DNA of 64,000 bases from Bacteroides fragilis (GTDB lineage: Bacteria > Bacteroidota > Bacteroidia > Bacteroidales > Bacteroidaceae): contig NZ_CP018937.1 of NCBI RefSeq assembly GCF_002849695.1, positions 2,728,001 to 2,792,000 of the forward strand, given 5' to 3'. The notes beneath the pieces were generated by a model, which saw only the letters and a list, made by a program, of their open reading frames with translations, was not told the DNA's origin and ran no database searches. Below are positions 26,401 to 36,402 of this stretch, one piece after another. A program made the position numbers and the translations under genes. Every line of letters starts with the position of its first letter. Position 1 is the stretch's first letter.

Positions 26401-29278
26401 AAACGGCTTCTCCGAATGGCTCGAAGAGCAGTCGCCACAGTTCAAGGAGCGGCTGACGACGATGTATAACCGCAAGTTCAACTGTTTCGTGCGCCCGAAG
26501 TATGACGGCTCGCATCAGACTTTTCCCGACCTCAATCTGAAAGGGCTGGCAAGCCGGGGCATCAGGAGCGTCTATCCCTCGCAGATGGATTGCGTCTGGA
26601 TGCTGAAACAGAACGGCGGCGGAATTTGTGACCACGAGGTTGGAACCGGCAAGACGCTGATAATGTGCATCGCCGCGCATGAAATGAAGCGTCTGAACTT
26701 GGCGCACAAGCCGATGATTATCGGGCTGAAAGCCAATGTTGCGGAGATTGCCGCCACCTATCAAGCGGCATATCCCAACGCGAGGATTCTGTACGCTTCG
26801 GAGAAAGACTTTTCGACCGCCAACCGCGTGCGTTTCTTCAACAACATCAAGAACAACGACTACGATTGTGTCATTATGTCGCACGACCAGTTCGGCAAGA
26901 TACCGCAGTCGCCGGAGTTGCAGCAGCGCATCCTGCAAGCGGAGCTTGACACGGTGGAGGAAAACCTCGAAGTGCTGCGCCAGCAGGGAAAGAACGTATC
27001 GCGGGCGATGCTGAAAGGTCTGGAGAAGCGCAAGCATAACCTTGAAGCGAAATTGGAGAAGGTGGAACACGCCATAAAGTCACGCACGGACGACGTGGTG
27101 GACTTCAAGCAGATGGGCATCGACCACATTTTCATTGATGAATCGCACCAGTTCAAGAATCTGACTTTCAACACGCGCCACGACCGTGTGGCGGGATTGG
27201 GGAACAGCGAGGGAAGCCAGAAGGCACTGAACATGCTCTTTGCTATCCGCACCATACAGGAGCGCACGGGCAAGGACTTGGGGGCGACCTTCCTCTCCGG
27301 CACGACTATCAGCAACTCGCTGACTGAGCTGTACCTGCTGTTCAAGTACCTGCGCCCGAAGGAGCTGGAACGGCAGGACATTCGATGTTTTGATGCGTGG
27401 TCGGCGATATTTGCCAAGAAGACAACGGATTTTGAGTTCAACGTGACGAACAACGTGGTGCAGAAGGAGCGTTTCCGCTACTTCATCAAAGTGCCGGAGC
27501 TTGCCGCCTTCTATAATGAAATCACGGACTACCGCACGGCGGAGGATGTGGGCGTGGACCGTCCCAACAAAAACGAGATACTGCACCACATACCGCCCAC
27601 GCCGGAGCAGGAGGACTTCATACAGAAGCTGATGCAATTCGCCAAGACGGGCGACGCCACCCTGTTGGGCAGACTGCCGCTTTCGGAAACGGAGGAAAAG
27701 GCGAAGATGCTTATCGCCACGGACTATGCCCGGAAGATGGCACTCGACATGCGCATGATAGACCCGCATTACGAAGACCACCCCGACAACAAGGCGAGCC
27801 ACTGTGCCAAAATAATCGCGGAGTATTATCAAAAATACGACGCGCAGAAAGGCACGCAGTTCGTTTTCTCTGACTTGGGGACTTACCAGCCGGGCGATGG
27901 GTGGAACGTCTATTCGGAAATCAAGCGCAAACTGACGGAGGACTACGGCATACCGCCAAGCGAGGTGCGCTTCATTCAGGAGTGCAAGACCGACAAGGCT
28001 CGGAAGGCGGTGATAGATGCCATGAACGCCGGGACGGTGCGTGTGCTGTTCGGCTCCACCTCCATGCTCGGAACGGGTGTGAACGCACAAAAAAGGTGTG
28101 TCGCCATCCATCATTTGGATACGCCTTGGCGACCGTCCGACCTGCAACAGCGTGACGGACGGGGAGTTAGAGCAGGCAACGAGATTGCCAAGCATTTTGC
28201 CGGGAACAACGTGGATGTCATCATCTATGCGGTGGAAAAGTCACTGGACAGCTACAAGTTCAACCTGCTGCACTGCAAGCAGACGTTCATCTCGCAGCTC
28301 AAAAGCGGGGCGATGGGCGCGCGTACCATCGACGAGGGTGCTATGGACGAGAAATCGGGCATGAACTTCTCGGAATATATGGCGTTGCTATCCGGCAACA
28401 CCGACCTGCTGGACAAGGCGAAACTGGAAAAACGTATCGCCTCGCTCGAAGGGGAACGCAAGTCGTTCAACAAGGGCAAGCGTGATTCGGAGTTCAAGCT
28501 GGAATCGAAGACCCGCGAGCTGGGCAACAACACAGCTTTCATAGATGCCATGACGGAGGACTGGAACCGCTTCCTCTCTGTGGTGCAGACCGACAAGGAG
28601 GGCAATCACCTTAATATAATAAAGGTGGACGGAGTGGATTCCGCCGATGAGAAAGTCATCGGAAAGCGTTTGCAGGAGATAGCCAAGAATGCCACGACCG
28701 GAGGGTTGTACACGCAGGTTGGAGAGTTTTACGGTTTCCCGATAAAGGTGGTCAGCGAAAGGATACTCAAAGAGGGATTGGAGTTTACCGACAACCGCTT
28801 CGTGGTCGAGGGGAACTACAAGTACACCTACAACAACGGGCATCTGGCGCTGGCTGACCCGTTGGCCGCCGCCCGCAACTTCCTCAACGCGATTGAGAGA
28901 ATCCCCTCCATCATCGACCAGTATAAAGCGAAGAATGAGGTCTTGGAACGTGAGATACCGCAGTTGCAGGAGATAGCAGGCAAGGTGTGGAAGAAGGAGG
29001 AAGAACTGAAACAGTTGAAGTCCGAACTTGCCGCCCTTGACCGCAAGATACAGCTGGAACTTGCGCCGCCTACACCCGAAATCACCGAAAAGGAGCATGA
29101 AGGGCAACAGGTCAAACCGGAAGCGAAAGGTGTGCGAAACGGTATCAGGCAATATCCCGAAGATACATCACCGCAAATACGCAATCCATCGGAAAGTATT
29201 ATCGCCAATCACACCATAACTGGGCATCCGGGGCTGTATGCCAAGGAGGAAACCCGGTCCAAAGGATTGAAAATATAA
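23456..29278 (+). CDS. Giant N6-methylase/SNF2-like helicase protein
   Basis: 1,940 aa. A methylase-like domain lies at about 100-300, with [31 protein letters not shown] (SAM-binding) and [13 protein letters not shown] (NPPF-type catalytic motif, here NIPF). A low-complexity linker runs about 400-640. A helicase region at about 1040-1600 has Walker [18 protein letters not shown]-like [19 protein letters not shown], and the C-terminal lobe motif [16 protein letters not shown] coiled coil ends the protein. Common in Bacteroidales conjugative elements; role (anti-restriction, self-modification or transfer) not established. Overlaps the DUF1896 gene. Confidence 0.88.
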   Translation: MAFNRKQRLRDNIEAIRTAFILERERRTATAEEQAILRKYCGFGGLKCILNPAKELTDAVHWAKSDLELFAPTVELYRLVREHSKDETEYKRYVDAMKQSVLTAFYTPPEITGTIADVLHEHGIRPDRVLEPSAGVGAFVDAVLENKPDADIMAFEKDLMTGKILGHLHPDQKVRVQGFEKIEKPFTDYFDLAISNIPFGDVAVFDPEFTGSQDPARRSAPKAIHNYFFLKSLDAVREGGIVAFITSQGVLDAPSNAPIREYMMRNANLVGVARLPNNLFTDNAGTEVGSDLIILQKNSGKNGELYYNEKLFMQTEQTPIGTSVNGYVWSISSLSNTDLIRGTDPYGKPAYQLIHRGGIGQMADDLREHLNIELPQLDIELYEMHNLHPAQVKNTVTEPIFTPVVTPEIQPLTEMAVKPEAVTPQPEEEKPEIEPRRPDYSAGVQLSLLDLWGMTEEVRKQEAPAKKKKTARKESTARRMSPKPQAQVTPKVTTAPSPSAALLTENRDSHETKSVSVAAKADPDDIYATLDWDTNPPINGFYEMMMDLTPERRKELRRLAAQHQEKRQHVTGVKAAPEQETRRPKTQPEIAANPAAPATETAATSLFPEMEAEKPKEEPLYLSPRPFNGLLEPHYRDGSMVLDASRNLGYLKDLTLYGATFQPLDLTGYQKEKAMLYVSLRDSYERLYRYEAEYHDEGSAQRGALNTCYDEFVMRYGNLNAKQNVKLVMMDAGGRDILSLERAEDGRFVKADIFERPVSFSVESHANVSSPEEALSASLNKFGTVNLDYMREITDSTEEGLLDALKGRIFYNPLVTGYEIKDRFIAGNVIEKAERIKAWMGDNPENGRMPEVKQALEALKEAEPQRISFEDLDFNFGERWIPTGVYAAYMSHLFDTDVKIAYSASMDEFSVACGYRTMKITDEFLVKGYYRNYDGMHLLKHALHNTCPDMMKSIGRDEHGNDIKVRDSEGIQLANAKIDEIRNGFSEWLEEQSPQFKERLTTMYNRKFNCFVRPKYDGSHQTFPDLNLKGLASRGIRSVYPSQMDCVWMLKQNGGGICDHEVGTGKTLIMCIAAHEMKRLNLAHKPMIIGLKANVAEIAATYQAAYPNARILYASEKDFSTANRVRFFNNIKNNDYDCVIMSHDQFGKIPQSPELQQRILQAELDTVEENLEVLRQQGKNVSRAMLKGLEKRKHNLEAKLEKVEHAIKSRTDDVVDFKQMGIDHIFIDESHQFKNLTFNTRHDRVAGLGNSEGSQKALNMLFAIRTIQERTGKDLGATFLSGTTISNSLTELYLLFKYLRPKELERQDIRCFDAWSAIFAKKTTDFEFNVTNNVVQKERFRYFIKVPELAAFYNEITDYRTAEDVGVDRPNKNEILHHIPPTPEQEDFIQKLMQFAKTGDATLLGRLPLSETEEKAKMLIATDYARKMALDMRMIDPHYEDHPDNKASHCAKIIAEYYQKYDAQKGTQFVFSDLGTYQPGDGWNVYSEIKRKLTEDYGIPPSEVRFIQECKTDKARKAVIDAMNAGTVRVLFGSTSMLGTGVNAQKRCVAIHHLDTPWRPSDLQQRDGRGVRAGNEIAKHFAGNNVDVIIYAVEKSLDSYKFNLLHCKQTFISQLKSGAMGARTIDEGAMDEKSGMNFSEYMALLSGNTDLLDKAKLEKRIASLEGERKSFNKGKRDSEFKLESKTRELGNNTAFIDAMTEDWNRFLSVVQTDKEGNHLNIIKVDGVDSADEKVIGKRLQEIAKNATTGGLYTQVGEFYGFPIKVVSERILKEGLEFTDNRFVVEGNYKYTYNNGHLALADPLAAARNFLNAIERIPSIIDQYKAKNEVLEREIPQLQEIAGKVWKKEEELKQLKSELAALDRKIQLELAPPTPEITEKEHEGQQVKPEAKGVRNGIRQYPEDTSPQIRNPSESIIANHTITGHPGLYAKEETRSKGLKI

Positions 29279-29301
29279 CCTTAGGAATTTTATCTGAAGT
29301 A

Positions 29302-29406
29302 TTAATAAGGGCTATCCCAAAAGGTCTAAAAGTAAATTTTATCCTTTCTGCAAGTATCTGTAGGATGGCAACTGCATTTTTTTTCTTTTTGGGCAGCCCT
29401 TATTAA
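29302..29406. repeat. MITE-like 105-bp element with terminal inverted repeats
   Basis: 12-bp perfect terminal inverted repeats (TTAATAAGGGCT at 29302-29313, its complement at 29395-29406), extended inside by CCCAAAA / TTTTTGGG. The TTA(A) at the outer edge could be a target duplication. The GGGCTATCCCAAAA end resembles ends of several IS families. No coding capacity. It could also act as a terminator for the gene ending at 29278. Confidence 0.55.
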
Positions 29407-29772
29407 AATTTATTCTTATTTTAGGTTATATACATTCATGTCCATTTATGTAAAAAATCCTGCTGACCTTGTTTATGTCTTGTCAGTCACCATTTGCAAA
29501 ACCATATTTGACCCTCAAAGAGGCTGAATTTGATAAGCAACTTGCTACATACTCATAATAAGGAGCTAAATAGAACACGAATGGGAAATACTCAAATGCC
29601 AAACTAAAGAAGATATTGGCCAAAATAAACGCTATACCGAGAGAGAAACTTGATTTTTCAACTTCCTAAAACGGTGTTGTTCAAACATTTCTACTTATTT
29701 GTACTTGCCAGTTGAACCTACGCTTCCCTAATAAAATGTCTATGGTAAAAAAAGTTAAAAAATCCTCCCACT
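29407..29772. other. Gene-free stretch upstream of tetQ
   Basis: About 365 bp, AT-rich, with no convincing open reading frame or RNA. It precedes the tetQ promoter at 29773-29804. Confidence 0.5.
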
Positions 29773-29804
29773 TTTGTTAGATATATTTTTTTTGTGTAAT
29801 TTTG
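29773..29804 (+). promoter_or_regulatory. tetQ-rteA-rteB promoter
   Basis: TTTG (29773-29776), 20-bp spacer, TAATTTTG (29797-29804). This matches the Bacteroides consensus and lies just before the leader peptide. Confidence 0.85.
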
Positions 29805-29812
29805 CAATCGTT

Positions 29813-29824
29813 ATGCGGCAGTAA
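29813..29824 (+). CDS. Three-residue tetQ leader peptide
   Basis: ATG CGG CAG TAA encodes Met-Arg-Gln. A three-residue leader is what has been described for translational attenuation of tetQ in CTnDOT (from memory). Ribosomes stalled or freed by tetracycline here would change the downstream fold that hides the tetQ ribosome-binding site. Confidence 0.75.
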   Translation: MRQ

Positions 29825-29853
29825 TAATATACATATTAATACGAGTTAGTAAT

Positions 29854-29882
29854 CCTGTAGTTCTCACATGCTACGAGGAGGT
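29854..29882 (+). promoter_or_regulatory. Hairpin sequestering the tetQ ribosome-binding site
   Basis: CCTGTAG (29854-29860) pairs with CTACGAGG (29871-29878), one bulged G, loop of ten. The right arm overlaps AGGAGG (29876-29881), which lies 9 bp before the GTG start at 29891. This is the expected geometry for attenuation. Confidence 0.65.
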
Positions 29883-29890
29883 ATTAAAAG

Positions 29891-31864
29891 GTGCGTTTCG
29901 ACAATGCATCTATTGTAGTATATTATTGCTTAATCCAAATGAATATTATAAATTTAGGAATTCTTGCTCACATTGATGCAGGAAAAACTTCCGTAACCGA
30001 GAATCTGCTGTTTGCCAGTGGAGCAACGGAAAAGTGCGGCCGTGTGGATAATGGTGACACCATAACAGACTCTATGGATATAGAGAAACGTAGAGGAATT
30101 ACTGTTCGGGCTTCTACGACATCTATTATCTGGAATGGAGTGAAATGCAATATCATTGACACTCCGGGACACATGGATTTTATTGCGGAAGTGGAGCGGA
30201 CATTCAAAATGCTTGATGGAGCAGTCCTCATCTTATCCGCAAAGGAAGGCATACAAGCGCAAACAAAGTTGCTGTTCAATACTTTACAAAAACTGCAAAT
30301 CCCGACAATTATATTTATCAATAAAATTGACCGTGACGGTGTGAATTTAGAGCGTTTGTATCTGGATATAAAAACAAATCTGTCTCAAGATGTCCTGTTT
30401 ATGCAAACTGTTGTCGATGGATTGGTTTATCCGATTTGCTCCCAAACATATATAAAGGAAGAATACAAAGAATTTGTATGCAACCATGACGACAATATAT
30501 TAGAACGATATTTGGCGGATAGCGAAATTTCACCGGCTGATTATTGGAATACGATAATCGATCTTGTGGCAAAAGCCAAAGTCTATCCGGTGCTACATGG
30601 ATCAGCAATGTTCAATATCGGTATCAATGAGTTGTTGGACGCCATCACTTCTTTTATACTTCCTCCGGCATCGGTCTCAAACAGACTTTCATCTTATCTT
30701 TATAAGATAGAGCATGACCCCAAAGGACATAAAAGAAGTTTTCTAAAAATAATTGACGGAAGTCTGAGACTTCGAGACGTTGTAAGAATCAACGATTCGG
30801 AAAAATTCATCAAGATTAAAAATCTAAAAACTATCAATCAGGGCAGAGAGATAAATGTTGATGAAGTGGGCGCCAATGATATCGCGATTGTAGAGGATAT
30901 GGATGATTTTCGAATCGGAAATTATTTAGGTGCTGAACCTTGTTTGATTCAAGGATTATCGCATCAGCATCCCGCTCTCAAATCCTCCGTCCGGCCAGAC
31001 AGGCCCGAAGAGAGAAGCAAGGTGATATCCGCTCTGAATACATTGTGGATTGAAGACCCGTCTTTGTCCTTTTCCATAAACTCATATAGTGATGAATTGG
31101 AAATCTCGTTATATGGTTTGACCCAAAAGGAAATCATACAGACATTGCTGGAAGAACGATTTTCCGTAAAGGTCCATTTTGATGAGATCAAGACTATCTA
31201 CAAAGAACGACCTATAAAAAAGGTCAATAAGATTATTCAGATCGAAGTACCACCCAACCCTTACTGGGCCACAATAGGGCTGACTCTTGAACCCTTACCG
31301 TTAGGGGCAGGGTTGCAAATCGAAAGTGACATCTCCTATGGTTATCTGAACCATTCTTTTCAAAATGCCGTTTTTGAAGGGATTCGTATGTCTTGCCAAT
31401 CTGGTTTACATGGATGGGAAGTGACTGATCTGAAAGTAACTTTTACTCAAGCCGAGTATTATAGCCCGGTAAGTACACCTGCTGATTTCAGACAGCTGAC
31501 CCCTTATGTCTTCAGGCTGGCCTTGCAACAGTCAGGTGTGGACATTCTCGAACCGATGCTCTATTTTGAGTTGCAGATACCCCAAGCGGCAAGTTCCAAA
31601 GCTATTACAGATTTGCAAAAAATGATGTCTGAGATTAAAGGTATCAGTTGTAATAATGAGTGGTGTCTTATTGAAGGGAAAGTTCCATTAAATACAAGTA
31701 AAGACTATGCCTCAGAAGTAAGTTCATACACTAAAGGCTTAGGCACTTTTATGGTTAAGCCGTGTGGGTATCAAATAACAAAAGGTGGTTATTCTGATAA
31801 TACCCGTATGGAAGAAAAGGATAAACTTTTATTCATGTTTGAAAAATCAGTATCATCAAAATAA
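29891..31864 (+). CDS. tetQ: Tet(Q) tetracycline resistance ribosomal protection protein
   Basis: EF-G-like GTPase that releases tetracycline from the ribosome. G motifs: AHIDAGKTS (G1), DTPGH (G3), NKID (G4). The GTG at 29891 with AGGAGG nine bases upstream gives 657 aa; the ATG at 29939 gives the widely annotated 641-aa form starting [11 protein letters not shown]. Both share the same frame. Sequence matches Tet(Q) essentially throughout, from recall. It is first in the tetQ-rteA-rteB operon; its stop shares one base with the rteA ATG, so attenuation at tetQ also controls the regulators. Confidence 0.98.
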   Translation: MRFDNASIVVYYCLIQMNIINLGILAHIDAGKTSVTENLLFASGATEKCGRVDNGDTITDSMDIEKRRGITVRASTTSIIWNGVKCNIIDTPGHMDFIAEVERTFKMLDGAVLILSAKEGIQAQTKLLFNTLQKLQIPTIIFINKIDRDGVNLERLYLDIKTNLSQDVLFMQTVVDGLVYPICSQTYIKEEYKEFVCNHDDNILERYLADSEISPADYWNTIIDLVAKAKVYPVLHGSAMFNIGINELLDAITSFILPPASVSNRLSSYLYKIEHDPKGHKRSFLKIIDGSLRLRDVVRINDSEKFIKIKNLKTINQGREINVDEVGANDIAIVEDMDDFRIGNYLGAEPCLIQGLSHQHPALKSSVRPDRPEERSKVISALNTLWIEDPSLSFSINSYSDELEISLYGLTQKEIIQTLLEERFSVKVHFDEIKTIYKERPIKKVNKIIQIEVPPNPYWATIGLTLEPLPLGAGLQIESDISYGYLNHSFQNAVFEGIRMSCQSGLHGWEVTDLKVTFTQAEYYSPVSTPADFRQLTPYVFRLALQQSGVDILEPMLYFELQIPQAASSKAITDLQKMMSEIKGISCNNEWCLIEGKVPLNTSKDYASEVSSYTKGLGTFMVKPCGYQITKGGYSDNTRMEEKDKLLFMFEKSVSSK

Positions 31865-34182
31865 TGGAACGATCCAGGAATTTCTATAAGACAATACGGT
31901 TGGGGTATATACTTATCTCCGTTCTTATCGGATGTATAGCATATAATAGCTTCTATGAATGGCAGGAGATAGAAGCATTAGAACTTGACAATAAAAAAAT
32001 AGACGAGTTCCGAAAAGAGATAAACAATATCAATATTCAAATGATAAAATTCTCTCTATTTGGTGAAACAATACTGGAATGGAACGATAAAGATATCGAA
32101 CATTACCATGCACAGCGTATGGCAATGGACAGTATGCTCTGCCGTTTCAAAGCTACCTATCCGGCAGAGCGTATAGACAGCGTACGCCATCTTCTCGAAG
32201 ATAAGGAACGGCAGATGTGCCAAATCGTGCAGATACTTGAACAGCAACAAGCCATCAACGATAAGATAACCCGTCAAGTACCCGTAATCGCGCAGAAAAG
32301 TGTGCAAGAACAACCCAAGAAACCTAAACGAAAAGGATTCTTGGGCATCTTCGGCAAAAAGGAAGAAGCGAAACCAACTGTGACTACCACGATGTACCGT
32401 TCCTTTAACCGGAATATGAGAACCGAACAACAGGCGCAAAGCCGTCGCTTATCGGTTCATGCCGATAGCCTTGCCGCACGAAATGCGGAACTTAACAGGC
32501 AACTGCAAGGACTGGTTGTTCAAATAGACGGGAAAGTACAAACTGACCTACAAAAGCGGGAAGCCGAGATAACAGCCATGCGGGAACGGTCGTTCATTCA
32601 GATTGGGGGCTTGACAGGGTTCGTTATACTGCTACTGGTCATATCATATATCATCATACACCGAAATGCCAACCGCATCAAGCGATATAAACAGGAAACC
32701 GCAGATTTAATCGAGCGACTGCAACAAATGGCAAAGCGAAACGAGGCACTGATAGCCTCTCGCAAGAAAGCCGTACATACCATTACCCATGAATTACGCA
32801 CACCGCTGACTACAATAACGGGCTATGCCGGACTGATACCAAAAAACTTCGATACGGATAAAACCGGGATGTATATCCGAAATATTCAGCAATCCTCCGA
32901 CCGTATGCGTGAAATGCTTAATACTCTTCTGAGTTTCTTCCGGCTGGACAACGGCAAGGAACAGCCTAATTTCTACACGTGTAGGATTTCATCAATAGCG
33001 CATACGCTCGAATCAGAGTTTATGCCAATTGCCATAAACAAGGGACTTGCTCTTACTGTGACGAATCACACGGATGCTGTTGTCTTGACCGATAAGGAAC
33101 GTATTCTACAAATTGGAAATAACCTGCTGTCAAATGCCATCAAGTTCACTGAGAACGGTGGCGTTTCTCTGACAATGGGGTATGATAACGGTTTGCTGAA
33201 GCTAATCGTCAAAGATACAGGAACGGGCATGACCGAAGAGGAGCAACAACGTATATTCGGTGCGTTTGAACGTCTGTCAAACGCCGCCACAAAAGACGGC
33301 TTCGGACTGGGATTGTCCATCGTGCAGCGTATCGTGGCAATGCTCGGCGGTACAGTACGGCTGGAGAGCGAAAAAGGTAAAGGTAGCCGTTTCACAGTGG
33401 AAATACCCATGCAGACAGCTGAGGAACTGCCGGAACAGATAAATAGAACACAGATTCATCATATCCGTACATTCCATAATGTTATTGCCATCGACAATGA
33501 CGAAGTGCTGCTTCTGATGCTGAAAGAAATGTATGCACAGGAGGGAATACACTGCTATACCTGCACCGATGCTGCGGAGCTGATGGAAATGATACGTCGG
33601 AACGAATATAGTCTGCTGCTGACGGATCTGAATATGCCGGATATAAACGGTTTCGAGTTGCTGGAACTGTTGCGCACTTCCAACGTTGGCAATTCAAGGG
33701 ATATCCCGGTAGTCGTGATAACAGCTTCGGGCAGTTGCGGCAAAGAGGAACTTATAGAACATGGATTCACAGAATGCCTGTTCAAGCCGTTCTCCATATC
33801 TGAACTGATGGAGATTTCAAATAAATGTGCCATGAATGCGGCACAAAATGAAAAGCCGGATTTCACATCCCTGCTATCCTACGGCAATGAATCCGTCATG
33901 CTGGAGAAACTGATTACGGAAACCGAGAAGGAAATGCAGGCGGTTCGGGAGGCGAAACAACGGAAAGACCTTCAGGAGCTGGACGCCCTTACACACCACC
34001 TGCGCAGCTCGTGGGAGATACTCCGTGCCGACCAGCCGTTAAGGGAACTTTATAAACAGCTTCATGGAAGTGCCGCTCCCGACTATGAAGCATTGAACAA
34101 AGCCGTGACTGCCGTATTGGATAAGGGTTCGGAGATAATCCAACAGGCAAAAGAAGAAAGGAGAAAATACAACAATGGTTAA
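31864..34182 (+). CDS. rteA: RteA hybrid sensor histidine kinase
   Basis: 772 aa. TM1 is at about 12-27 and TM2 at about 241-260; a periplasmic, partly coiled-coil segment lies between. HisKA follows with the phospho-His in HTITHELRTPLTTITGYA (about 307-323), HATPase with NLLSNAIKFT (about 420) and a Gly-rich GFGLGLSI. A receiver domain holds LLLTDLNMPDINGFELL (about 580), and a C-terminal Hpt-like segment has THHLRSSWEIL. Signal not known. Partner RteB is encoded next, with an 8-base overlap. Known in CTnDOT to act with RteB upstream of rteC. Confidence 0.96.
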   Translation: MERSRNFYKTIRLGYILISVLIGCIAYNSFYEWQEIEALELDNKKIDEFRKEINNINIQMIKFSLFGETILEWNDKDIEHYHAQRMAMDSMLCRFKATYPAERIDSVRHLLEDKERQMCQIVQILEQQQAINDKITRQVPVIAQKSVQEQPKKPKRKGFLGIFGKKEEAKPTVTTTMYRSFNRNMRTEQQAQSRRLSVHADSLAARNAELNRQLQGLVVQIDGKVQTDLQKREAEITAMRERSFIQIGGLTGFVILLLVISYIIIHRNANRIKRYKQETADLIERLQQMAKRNEALIASRKKAVHTITHELRTPLTTITGYAGLIPKNFDTDKTGMYIRNIQQSSDRMREMLNTLLSFFRLDNGKEQPNFYTCRISSIAHTLESEFMPIAINKGLALTVTNHTDAVVLTDKERILQIGNNLLSNAIKFTENGGVSLTMGYDNGLLKLIVKDTGTGMTEEEQQRIFGAFERLSNAATKDGFGLGLSIVQRIVAMLGGTVRLESEKGKGSRFTVEIPMQTAEELPEQINRTQIHHIRTFHNVIAIDNDEVLLLMLKEMYAQEGIHCYTCTDAAELMEMIRRNEYSLLLTDLNMPDINGFELLELLRTSNVGNSRDIPVVVITASGSCGKEELIEHGFTECLFKPFSISELMEISNKCAMNAAQNEKPDFTSLLSYGNESVMLEKLITETEKEMQAVREAKQRKDLQELDALTHHLRSSWEILRADQPLRELYKQLHGSAAPDYEALNKAVTAVLDKGSEIIQQAKEERRKYNNG

Positions 34183-35497
34183 AACAAAAATCATCGTGGT
34201 GGAAGATAATATCGTGTATTGCGAATTTGTCTGCAACCTGCTGGCACGTGAGAAATTCCGTACAGTGCAGGCTTTCCACCTCTTGACAGCGAAGAAACAT
34301 CTGCAACAAGCCGCTGACGGTGACATAGTGGTTTCAGACCTTCGCTTACCTGACGGCAACGGTATCGACCTGCTTCGTTGGATGCGCAAGGAAGGCATGA
34401 CGCAGCCGTTCATCATTATGACCGACTATGCCGAAGTGCATACGGCTGTGGAAAGTATGAAACTCGGCTCGCTGGATTATATACCCAAACAGCTTGTGGA
34501 GGACAAACTTGTCCCATTACTCCGCACCATATTGAAAGAACGCAATGTCGGACGGAGCCGTATGCCCGTGTTTGCTCGTGACGGTTCAGCCTTCCGGAAA
34601 ATCATGCACCGGATAAGGCTGGTAGCACCAACTGACATGAGCGTACTGATATTCGGTGAGAACGGCACGGGCAAGGAGCATATCGCCCACCATCTGCATG
34701 ACAAAAGCAAGCGTTCTGGCAAACCGTTTGTGCCTGTGGACTGCGGATCGTTAAACAAAGAGCTTGCTCCATCGGCATTTTTCGGACACGTCAAAGGCGC
34801 ATTCACCGGTGCGGACAGTGCCAAGAAAGGATATTTCCATGAAGCCGAAGGCGGCACGCTGTTTTTGGACGAGGTGGGCAACCTTGCACTGGAAACCCAG
34901 CAGATGCTTCTGCGTGCCATACAAGAGCGGCGATACCGTCCCGTTGGTGATAAAACGGATAGAAGTTTCAACGTCCGTATCATCGCAGCCACCAACGAGA
35001 ATCTGGAAAAGGCGGTCAATGAAAAGCGTTTCCGTCAGGACTTACTGTACCGTCTGCACGACTTCGAGATAACCGTACCGCCATTGCGTGACTGTCAGGA
35101 GGACATCATGCCGCTGGCGGAGTTCTTCCGCGAGATTGCCAACAATGAATTGGAGTGCAAGGTTAGCGGATTCAGCTCCGAAGCACGGAAAGCGTTGCTG
35201 ACCAATTCATGGCCGGGCAACGTGCGCGAGCTTCGGCAGAAAATCATGGGTGCGGTGTTGCAGGCTCAGACGGGACTTGTCACAAAAGAGTATCTGGAGC
35301 TTGGGATAACCGAAACAACCTCTGTTACCGGCTTCTCCCTACGCAACGACGAGGTAGATAAAGAGCGGATTATACGCGCTTTGAAGCAGGCTGACGGGAA
35401 CCGGAAGGTCGCCGCCGAACTGCTTGGAATAGGCAGAACAACACTCTATAACAAGCTGGAAGAATATGGATTGAAGTATAAATTTGAGCAATCATAG
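34175..35497 (+). CDS. rteB: RteB NtrC-family response regulator
   Basis: 440 aa. Receiver domain with the phosphorylated Asp in DIVVSDLRLPDGNG (about residue 53). AAA+ domain with Walker A GENGTGKEH (about 164), the sigma-54 contact loop GAFTGA (about 209) and Walker B GGTLFLDEVGN. A FIS-type HTH sits at the end (ADGNRKVAAELLGIGRTTLY). The intact GAFTGA loop predicts activation of sigma-54 RNA polymerase. Known target in CTnDOT: rteC. Overlaps rteA. Confidence 0.97.
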   Translation: MVKTKIIVVEDNIVYCEFVCNLLAREKFRTVQAFHLLTAKKHLQQAADGDIVVSDLRLPDGNGIDLLRWMRKEGMTQPFIIMTDYAEVHTAVESMKLGSLDYIPKQLVEDKLVPLLRTILKERNVGRSRMPVFARDGSAFRKIMHRIRLVAPTDMSVLIFGENGTGKEHIAHHLHDKSKRSGKPFVPVDCGSLNKELAPSAFFGHVKGAFTGADSAKKGYFHEAEGGTLFLDEVGNLALETQQMLLRAIQERRYRPVGDKTDRSFNVRIIAATNENLEKAVNEKRFRQDLLYRLHDFEITVPPLRDCQEDIMPLAEFFREIANNELECKVSGFSSEARKALLTNSWPGNVRELRQKIMGAVLQAQTGLVTKEYLELGITETTSVTGFSLRNDEVDKERIIRALKQADGNRKVAAELLGIGRTTLYNKLEEYGLKYKFEQS

Positions 35498-35601
35498 CCC
35501 GCAATTCGCTGAAAATGGCTATCTTTGCATGACATATTAGAAGGTAACGGCGATTGGCAGAGCCTTTTGCCGCCTATATATAACATAAGACCGCAAGGCG
35601 T

Positions 35602-35723
35602 TTCGAGCGAAAATCTGGTAAATTGACACTACGGAGACGATTGCGTGATGCTTATGCTATGCCTACGCATAGCGTGCATTCACGTACTCTCCGTAAAAGG
35701 CTTTACCAGAGCCGTCGCTTGAA
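35602..35723 (+). ncRNA. Highly structured intergenic segment, candidate RNA
   Basis: Nested pairing across 122 bp: TTCGAGCGA/TCGCTTGAA (35602-35610 with 35715-35723, one G-U), TCTGGTAAA/TTTACCAGA (35614-35622 with 35702-35710), TACGGAGA/TCTCCGTA (35630-35637 with 35688-35695), GCTATGC/GCATAGC (35656-35662 with 35667-35673). A TATCTTTG box at 35520-35527 lies upstream and an intrinsic terminator follows at once. No protein-coding logic is seen. A small RNA or leader of the next gene is possible; a DNA cruciform used by a recombination system is an alternative. Confidence 0.45.
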
Positions 35724-35751
35724 AGTAGTGTGATTTGCACGCTACTTTTTT
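35722..35751 (+). terminator. Intrinsic terminator after the structured segment
   Basis: 11-bp stem, AAAGTAGTGTG with CACGCTACTTT (one G-U), loop of five, then T6. It would end transcripts of rteB or of the structured RNA before the 35779 gene. Confidence 0.75.
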
Positions 35752-35778
35752 GCCCTTGCCCAACGAAAGGAAACGATA

Positions 35779-36192
35779 ATGGGTAAAGTACAGATTCTTG
35801 CCGTCCTCACGATGGACGGTTGTCAAAGCTCCGAGTTATGTTGCAAAGCGTATAAGGAACTGCGCCTTGAAGATTGCGGTATCAATGAGATAAGGGAAAA
35901 CGCCCTTTATCATATCACACCGGATTATTCCATCTCCATGCTTGACGAATGGCGGAAATCCACAACAGACATCTGCTATCTGGCGGAAGTCACTCCTGAA
36001 AAAGCGGACTACATCAACGGGCTGCTGCGTATGCGTGTGGTGGATGAAATCATACTTTACACGATTCCTTTCATTGCCGGAACGGGAAAGCGTTTCTTCC
36101 AATCCGCCTTGCCGCAGGAACAATGGACGCTGACCTCACAGAAGGTGTACCGCAACGGAGTGGTCCGCCATATCTATAAAGCGTGCGTTTGA
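35779..36192 (+). CDS. RibD C-terminal/DHFR-like family protein
   Basis: 137 aa. The N-terminus reads VQILAVLTMDGCQSSE, similar to the NADPH-binding start of RibD_C/dihydrofolate reductase-like proteins. The C-terminal ILYTIPFIAGTGKRFFQ matches their conserved P.I.G.G..LF end. It is shorter than typical 170-180 aa family members, so a middle segment is probably reduced. It lies between rteB and rteC. A catalytic role in the element is not obvious. Confidence 0.65.
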   Translation: MGKVQILAVLTMDGCQSSELCCKAYKELRLEDCGINEIRENALYHITPDYSISMLDEWRKSTTDICYLAEVTPEKADYINGLLRMRVVDEIILYTIPFIAGTGKRFFQSALPQEQWTLTSQKVYRNGVVRHIYKACV

Positions 36193-36332
36193 TGTCCATA
36201 AAATGGACGAATGTTCAGCAAATGAACACTTTAAGCTGAATACAATTCCTTTCAGATAAATAAATCGCGAAATTATCACTCTGAAATCCAGCACCTTGCA
36301 GAGAGCGTGCCGGATTTTTTATTTTATGGACA
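36193..36332. promoter_or_regulatory. Dyad-rich region upstream of rteC
   Basis: Contains GTCCAT-AAA-ATGGAC (36194-36208), TGTTCA-GCAAA-TGAACA right after it, and a 12-bp inverted repeat TGTCCATAAAAT (36193-36204) / ATTTTATGGACA (36321-36332). RteB is known to act upstream of rteC; these dyads are candidates for its binding (inference). No other gene is seen between 36193 and 36402. Confidence 0.4.
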
Positions 36333-36402
36333 CGCTTTTTGCCAATCATATTCATGTGCGCATACCGAAAAACAGAGTGTAAAATTTCAAAATTGACAGG
36401 AC

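Noticed and set aside
27080..28195. 371-codon minus-strand open frame inside the helicase gene
   Set aside because: Antisense to conserved helicase motifs.
35602..35723. Integron attC site
   Set aside because: No integron integrase or cassette array nearby and no recognisable R/L core boxes; kept only as a structured segment.
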